Under the pieces are notes generated by a model. It searched no databases. It saw only the letters and a list, made by a program, of their open reading frames with translations, and had not been told where the DNA came from. Made by a program: the position numbers and the translations under genes. From Streptomyces cinerochromogenes (lineage in GTDB: Bacteria > Actinomycetota > Actinomycetes > Streptomycetales > Streptomycetaceae): DNA of 64,000 bases. Shown piece by piece: positions 60,027 through 64,000 of the stretch (position 1 is the stretch's first letter; every line of letters begins with the position of its first letter). Where the stretch lies: the NCBI RefSeq assembly GCF_014648635.1, contig NZ_BMRM01000006.1, positions 310,001 to 374,000 on the forward strand, given 5' to 3'.

Positions 60027-60617
60027 CTAACGACTGGCGGGAGCGGCCCCGGAGCAGGACGGTGTGGAGCAGGACGCCGTGGGGGAGTGGGTCCAGCCCG
60101 TGCGGGGGTGGTAGGACCAGCCGTCGGCCCGCCGGTACGCCTGTCCTCCCCACTGCCCGGCTCCCCACGGCCCGCCCCACCCCTGCCCGTACCGCGCCTG
60201 CCCGCCCCGCCGCTGCGCGTCCCGCCACTTCGCCGCGGCGAGCACCGCTCCCCGGGCCAGCCTGGCGCCCGCCGGGGTGGCGAGCCGGTGGGCGAGTCCG
60301 CGGTGCTCGCGCAGCGCCCACAGGACGACGATCCAGGCGCGCGAGCCCCGGTAGACCTGCCCGGAGTCGCCGACGACGGTGACCTCGTCGAGGGTGGCCG
60401 CGTGGTCGAGCCCCGGGAAGCGGGTCCGGGCCTCGGCCGAGCCGGCCGGCAGCAGCTCCAGCGGCACCAGCTGGGCCTGCCGGGCCAGCCAGTCGCTCAG
60501 GTGCCTGCACAGGACGCACCCGGCGTCGTACAGGACGGTCAGTCCCCGGACCGGGACGCCCGAGGCGCCCCGGCCGGCCGCGGTGGCCGCGGTGGTCGTG
60601 CCGGTCACGGCCGTCAC
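60027..60617 (-). CDS. DCC-family thiol-disulfide oxidoreductase-like protein (DUF393)
   Basis: A 196-residue protein with the DCC-type redox motif LYDAGCVLCRHLSDWL (CxxC) near residue 35, then ELLPAG and the conserved TVVGDSGQVYRGSRAWIVVLWAL. The last 50 residues are Gly/Trp/Tyr-rich and variable. GTG 60617 overlaps the stop of the membrane protein gene (GTGA), so the two are coupled. Confidence 0.88.
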   Translation of the reverse strand: MTAVTGTTTAATAAGRGASGVPVRGLTVLYDAGCVLCRHLSDWLARQAQLVPLELLPAGSAEARTRFPGLDHAATLDEVTVVGDSGQVYRGSRAWIVVLWALREHRGLAHRLATPAGARLARGAVLAAAKWRDAQRRGGQARYGQGWGGPWGAGQWGGQAYRRADGWSYHPRTGWTHSPTASCSTPSCSGAAPASR

Positions 60618-61021
60618 GCCCCGGCCGTCGGGGCGATCCACTCCTGCGGGCGGACCGGGGGCAGCTGCTCCCGCTCCATGGCCCCGCGCCGGCGGATCCG
60701 GTTGAGCACGTACACGTTGCCCAGGTGCATCACGCCGAGCACCAGCAGCACCACGCCCAGCTTGGTCGACAGGGCCTCGAAGATCCCGCGGGTGTCCTCG
60801 ATCGTCGCGTCGTCCCGGAGGTACAGCGCCACGAAGCCCAGGTTGACCAGGTAGAAGCCGACCACCAGGAGGTGGTTCACCGCGTCCGCGAGCTTCTCGT
60901 TGCCGCGCAGGACGTCGGCCAGGAAGATCCGGCCGTTGCGGCTGAGCGTGCGGGCCACCCAGACGGTCAGTGCGACGCTGACGACCAGGTAGATGACGTA
61001 GGCGATGACGGTGCGGTCCAT
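60614..61021 (-). CDS. Small four-helix membrane protein
   Basis: A 135-residue protein with about three to four membrane helices: VIAYVIYLVVSVALTVWVA, LLVVGFYLVNLGFVALYL and LGVVLLVLGVMHLGNVYV. The family is not named here. It is the first gene of an operon with the DCC and TetR genes. ATG 61021 follows GGGGTGGGG. Expression is controlled by the twin palindromes at 61035-61092. Confidence 0.85.
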   Translation of the reverse strand: MDRTVIAYVIYLVVSVALTVWVARTLSRNGRIFLADVLRGNEKLADAVNHLLVVGFYLVNLGFVALYLRDDATIEDTRGIFEALSTKLGVVLLVLGVMHLGNVYVLNRIRRRGAMEREQLPPVRPQEWIAPTAGA

Positions 61022-61034
61022 GCCCCACCCCTTC

Positions 61035-61092
61035 TTGAACGCGTTCAAAACGCTGACAGGACGACTGTATCCCTGTTTTTGAACGCGTTCAA
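61035..61092 (-). promoter_or_regulatory. Promoter with twin palindromic operators TTGAACGCGTTCAA
   Basis: Two identical 14-bp perfect palindromes lie at 61035-61048 and 61079-61092. On the minus strand the upstream copy supplies a -35 box TTGAAC, followed by exactly 17 nt and a -10 box TACAGT (61069-61064). The second copy lies downstream of transcription start. A repressor bound at both would block polymerase; the TetR protein of the same operon is the likely ligand. Confidence 0.85.
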
Positions 61093-61102
61093 CCGAAGGG
61101 GG

Positions 61103-61513
61103 TCAGGCTCTGCGGCCCAGTGCCGGGCGCTTGGTGTAGTCCGTGAAACCGAGGATGTTGCCCCAGGGGTCGGCGATCTCCACGGTCCAGCCGGTGGCCG
61201 CCTGGAAGATCTCGTCCAGGGGCTCGATCCCCGCGGCGGCCAGCTCCCGTGCCGCCGCCCGGGCGTCCGGCACCTCCAGCCAGATCCGCGGCGAGGGCCA
61301 GGGCGGCGTCCGGTGCCGCAGCTCCTCCTCGGCCCGCAGCAGGATGCCCGGCGTCTCCGTGCCGACCCTCAGCAGGGCGATCCCGGCCTCGTCGAACCGG
61401 AAGCCCACGGCGAACCCGGCCCGCTCGTAGAAGGCGACCGCCTCGCCGAGGTCGCCGACGGGGAGCAGCACGTTGTCGAAACCGAGCAGTTCGTACGACT
61501 CTTCGTCTGACAT
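61103..61513 (-). CDS. VOC-family (glyoxalase/bleomycin-resistance) protein
   Basis: A 136-residue VOC-fold protein with two beta-alpha-beta-beta-beta modules: NVLLPVGDLGEAVAFYERAGFAVGF at the start and EIADPWGNILGFTDYTKRP at the end. The metal ligands (H/E) of glyoxalase I are not clearly conserved. It is probably a small-molecule binding or resistance protein. It is divergent from nothing and stands alone before the operon promoter. Confidence 0.88.
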   Translation of the reverse strand: MSDEESYELLGFDNVLLPVGDLGEAVAFYERAGFAVGFRFDEAGIALLRVGTETPGILLRAEEELRHRTPPWPSPRIWLEVPDARAAARELAAAGIEPLDEIFQAATGWTVEIADPWGNILGFTDYTKRPALGRRA

Positions 61514-61546
61514 GTCGTCACATTAGGAGTCCTTCTCCGCGGAAGC

Positions 61547-61584
61547 GAGGAGCCCCACCGGAGCGGACTCCGGTGGGGCTCCTC
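61547..61584 (-). terminator. Terminator between the FG-GAP and VOC genes
   Basis: A 17-bp perfect stem, GAGGAGCCCCACCGGAG (61547-61563) and CTCCGGTGGGGCTCCTC (61568-61584), with a CGGA loop. It ends the FG-GAP gene transcript. Confidence 0.9.
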
Positions 61585-61602
61585 GGGGGACCCTTCAGCG
61601 GC

Positions 61603-62970
61603 TCACTGCGGGAAGGCCGGGTCCAGCTCGGACTCCGAGGCGCCGCTCGTCGTGATGCCCTGGGCGGTCGCGCGCAGCAGCACGCCCGGACGGTAGAGGT
61701 CGCCCGAGACCAGCAGGTCCGCGTCGCCGTCCCGGTCGAAGTCGCGCAGGCGGACGAAGAGCCCGAGCATCTCGGAATCGGCCGGGCTGCCCGGCACACC
61801 CGCCGTGGCCCGGGTGAACCACTGGGAGCCGGTGCCGGTCAGGCCGCTCCTGCCGCCCCGCAGGACGTGCACGCCGCCCGCGTCCCGGACCGAGCCGGAC
61901 TCCTCCTCCGGCACGCCGACCGCGAGGTCCGGGTAGCCGTCGCGGTTGGTGTCGCCGGCGGAGAGCCCCCACCCGAACCGGTCGTTCTTCGTCGCCGCCG
62001 TCGCCACCCCGGAGGTGGACTGGGTCAGCCGGTAGGAGGTGGTCGGCCCGCTCGCGCCGCCGCGCAGCACCACCACGGAGCCCGCGCCCTTGTTGTACGG
62101 CTTGTCGCTGACGGCGAGGTCGCCGTAGCCGTTCTTGTCGAAGTCGGCGATCACACCGGTCGCGCCGAAGTCCACCTGCGAGGCGTTGTACGTCGTGTAC
62201 TTGCCCCGCTTGATGGTGGAGCCGCCCTGCACGAACCACGCGGCCTGGACCATCTTGTCGTGCTCGTAGCCCTGGCCGACCACGTACAGGTCGGTGGCCT
62301 TGTCCTTGGTGACCCTGCCGGCGACGATCACGCTCGGCTCCAGCACGTGGGCGCCGCTGGGGCTGACCTCCAGTTTGCTGACGCTGCCCGTCGTACCGGT
62401 CTGGGAGAAGCCGCCCCGGTAGACGAAGAGGGTGCCCGTGACGTCGGTGACGGCCAGGTCCGGCTTGCCGTCGCCGTTGAAGTCGCCGGCGGCGAGGGCC
62501 GTGCCGAACCCGATGCCGGACTTGGCCGGGATCCGCGTGGCCTTCGCGCCGAGGCCCGCCTTGGCGCCCCACAGGATGGTGACCGCGCCCGCCCCGGTCT
62601 TCGTACCGACCTTCTCGGATCGGTCCGCGACGGCGAGGTCGGCGTACCCGTCCCGGTTGAGGTCGGCGTTGGCGACCTGGTCGCCGAAGGTGTCGGCGTA
62701 GCCGCCTGCGTCGCCGGCCTTGCCCGGGATGTTGGGGCTGTCCTGGGTGAACCGGACCGTCTTCGGGCCGGGGCCGGTCGCCGTGCCGTAGGTGACGGTG
62801 ACCTCGCCGCCCCAGCCGGACGCGTAGTCCCGGTAGCCGTCGCCGTTGAAGTCGTCGGCGTACTTGGCGGGGGTCGCCGCGGCGGCCGGGCCGGCCGCGA
62901 GGGTGAGCAGTCCGCCGGTGAGCGAGAGGGCCGTGGCCGTCGCCACGGCGAGCTTTCTGTGCGTGCGCAT
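61603..62970 (-). CDS. Secreted FG-GAP/VCBS repeat protein
   Basis: A 455-residue secreted protein. The signal peptide (LAVATATALSLTGGLLTLAAGPAAAA) is followed by five to six FG-GAP/VCBS-type repeats with Ca-binding DxNxDGxxD motifs: DDFNGDGYRDYASG, ADLNRDGYADLAVA, GDFNGDGKPDLAVT, ADFDKNGYGDLAVS, GDTNRDGYPDLAVG and RDFDRDGDADLLVS. It folds as an integrin-like beta-propeller for surface or matrix binding. ATG 62970 follows AGGAG. Confidence 0.92.
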   Translation of the reverse strand: MRTHRKLAVATATALSLTGGLLTLAAGPAAAATPAKYADDFNGDGYRDYASGWGGEVTVTYGTATGPGPKTVRFTQDSPNIPGKAGDAGGYADTFGDQVANADLNRDGYADLAVADRSEKVGTKTGAGAVTILWGAKAGLGAKATRIPAKSGIGFGTALAAGDFNGDGKPDLAVTDVTGTLFVYRGGFSQTGTTGSVSKLEVSPSGAHVLEPSVIVAGRVTKDKATDLYVVGQGYEHDKMVQAAWFVQGGSTIKRGKYTTYNASQVDFGATGVIADFDKNGYGDLAVSDKPYNKGAGSVVVLRGGASGPTTSYRLTQSTSGVATAATKNDRFGWGLSAGDTNRDGYPDLAVGVPEEESGSVRDAGGVHVLRGGRSGLTGTGSQWFTRATAGVPGSPADSEMLGLFVRLRDFDRDGDADLLVSGDLYRPGVLLRATAQGITTSGASESELDPAFPQ

Positions 62971-63029
62971 GTGTCTCCTTGATCGCGTACCGAGGAGACA
63001 CACGAGCGGGTTGGACAGTTGTACGGCGA

Positions 63030-63066
63030 GGGCCCCGCCCCCGGTGCGTGACCGGGGACGGGGCCC
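63030..63066 (-). terminator. Terminator of the sdh operon
   Basis: GGGCCCCG (63030-63037) pairs with CGGGGCCC (63059-63066), with an inner CCCCGG/CCGGGG stem and one mismatch. Confidence 0.75.
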
Positions 63067-63089
63067 GAGGAGCCGCAGGCGTACGGCGA

Positions 63090-63869
63090 TCAGTAGCGAC
63101 GCGTGATCAGCGCGCGCTTGACCTCCTGGATCGCCTTCGTGACCTCGATACCGCGCGGGCAGGCGTCCGTGCAGTTGAAGGTCGTGCGGCAGCGCCACAC
63201 GCCGTCGCGGTCGTTGAGGATCTCCAGGCGCTGCTCGCCCGCCTCGTCCCGGCTGTCGAAGATGAACCGGTGGGCGTTCACGATCGCGGCCGGACCGAAG
63301 TACTGGCCGTCGTTCCAGAACACCGGGCAGGAGGAGGTGCAGGCCGCGCAGAGGATGCACTTCGTCGTGTCGTCGAAGCGCTCGCGGTCCTCGGCCGACT
63401 GCAGCCGCTCACGGGTCGGCTCGTTCGTGTCCTTGGTGACCAGGAACGGCATGACGTCCCGGTACGCCTGGAAGAACGGCTCCATGTCCACGACCAGGTC
63501 CTTCAGGACCGTGAGGCCCTTGATGGGCTCGATCGTGATCGGCTTCTCGGGGTTGATGTCCTTGATCAGCGTCTTGCAGGCAAGGCGGTTCCTGCCGTTG
63601 ATCCGCATCGCGTCCGAGCCGCAGATGCCGTGCGCGCACGAGCGGCGGAAGGTGAGGGTGCCGTCGACGTCCCACTTGATCTTGTGGAGACCGTCGAGGA
63701 CACGCTCCTTCGGGTCGATCTCCAGCTGGAAGTCTTCCCAGACCGCCTCGGCCGAGACCTCCGGGTTGAACCGGCGGACCCGGAAGGTGACGGTGATGTA
63801 CGGGGAGTCGGCGAAGCCGGGCTCGGGCTGGCCGGCCGCGTCCGCCTTGTCCAGAACAGGGGTAGCCAT
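63090..63869 (-). CDS. sdhB: Succinate dehydrogenase iron-sulfur subunit
   Basis: A 259-residue SdhB. The N-terminal 2Fe-2S region is RRSCAHGICGSDAMRINGRN. The C-terminal cluster-binding motifs are CILCAACTSSCPVFW (4Fe-4S/3Fe-4S) and CRTTFNCTDACPRGIEV. It transfers electrons from SdhA to quinone in complex II. ATG 63869 overlaps the sdhA stop (TGATG), indicating an operon. Confidence 0.97.
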   Translation of the reverse strand: MATPVLDKADAAGQPEPGFADSPYITVTFRVRRFNPEVSAEAVWEDFQLEIDPKERVLDGLHKIKWDVDGTLTFRRSCAHGICGSDAMRINGRNRLACKTLIKDINPEKPITIEPIKGLTVLKDLVVDMEPFFQAYRDVMPFLVTKDTNEPTRERLQSAEDRERFDDTTKCILCAACTSSCPVFWNDGQYFGPAAIVNAHRFIFDSRDEAGEQRLEILNDRDGVWRCRTTFNCTDACPRGIEVTKAIQEVKRALITRRY

Positions 63870-64000
63870 CAGTACTTACGCTCCATCGGCTGGTAGCGGG
63901 TCTGGACGACCGGCTTGTAGTCGAGACGGACGGTTTCCGAGCCGTCGGCACCGACCTCGCGGTACGCCATGGTGTGGCGCATGAAGTTGACGTCGTCGCG
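63869..64000 (-). CDS. sdhA: Succinate dehydrogenase flavoprotein subunit, C-terminal end (partial)
   Basis: The last 43 codons of a gene that enters from the right edge of the window, ending ...TRYQPMERKY. The sequence RDDVNFMRHTMAYRE and LDYKPVVQTRYQPMERKY is the typical SdhA C-terminus, and the gene precedes sdhB with a TGATG overlap. The catalytic part lies outside the window. Confidence 0.93.
   Translation of the reverse strand, partial: RDDVNFMRHTMAYREVGADGSETVRLDYKPVVQTRYQPMERKY

Overview
The window is 64 kb of very GC-rich DNA with strong third-position G/C bias, frequent GTG starts, ATGA/GTGA start-stop overlaps, long-stem terminators without U tracts and several apparently leaderless genes. 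Together with the gene order, this indicates a Streptomyces chromosome core. From memory the order matches roughly SCO4799 to SCO4856 of S. coelicolor (icmB, sucCD, purNH, folD, mdh, glyA, trpS, sdhB, sdhA); I could not check this by search. No tRNA, rRNA, CRISPR array, insertion sequence or prophage was seen.

Layout. 1-786: start of a lipase-like gene (minus) and the B12-binding small subunit of an acyl-CoA mutase. 762-9008: a five-gene island of DUF5691 and SWIM zinc-finger genes (minus), divergent from MoxR-type AAA ATPase, DUF5682 and VWA genes (plus). Its architecture resembles the uncharacterised E. coli yehI/yehLMPQ set. A 16-bp perfect inverted repeat in the middle carries two divergent promoters of the RecA-independent DNA-damage type. 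9489-11582: sucCD. 11870-16159: sigma-like membrane protein, DUF6350 protein and a Gly-rich membrane protein. 16455-18652: purNH. 18844-20783 and 23325-25196: two NarL-type two-component pairs, flanking a Gly/Pro-Tyr membrane protein and folD-DUF3017. 25299-26645: an XRE/DUF2690 protein. 27005-27994: mdh behind a perfect palindrome, followed at about 28038-28184 by an independent structured RNA unit with its own terminator.

28210-32251: serine hydrolase, MFS pump with divergent LysR regulator, and a secreted protein. 32452-39844: a choline/glycine betaine cluster, betB - GMC choline dehydrogenase - proV-like ATPase - fused double permease - substrate-binding lipoprotein. 39851-42508: PEP-mutase-family protein and AhpD-like protein divergent from a MocR regulator. 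42633-44872: a two-gene EACC1-caspase module, a predicted biological-conflict system. 44953-48814: transporter, lipoprotein, glutathionylspermidine-synthase-like ligase, and a TetR/DUF1348 divergent pair with two palindromic operators.

48815-51704: rocD and glyA; glyA lies behind a clear ZTP (pfl) riboswitch. 51805-58564: trpS, 2'-5' RNA ligase, DprE2-like reductase, YihY, D-Ala-D-Ala carboxypeptidase, SCO4848-type protein and an anchored peptide-binding protein. 58565-62970: Uma2 nuclease, a three-gene membrane protein/DCC/TetR operon behind twin palindromes, VOC protein and FG-GAP protein. 63090-64000: sdhB and the end of sdhA.

The central-metabolism genes (sucCD, mdh, sdhAB) supply TCA-cycle steps, while purNH, folD and glyA form a purine/one-carbon set. 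The accessory interest is in the yeh-like island, the caspase module, the post-mdh RNA and the operator pairs.
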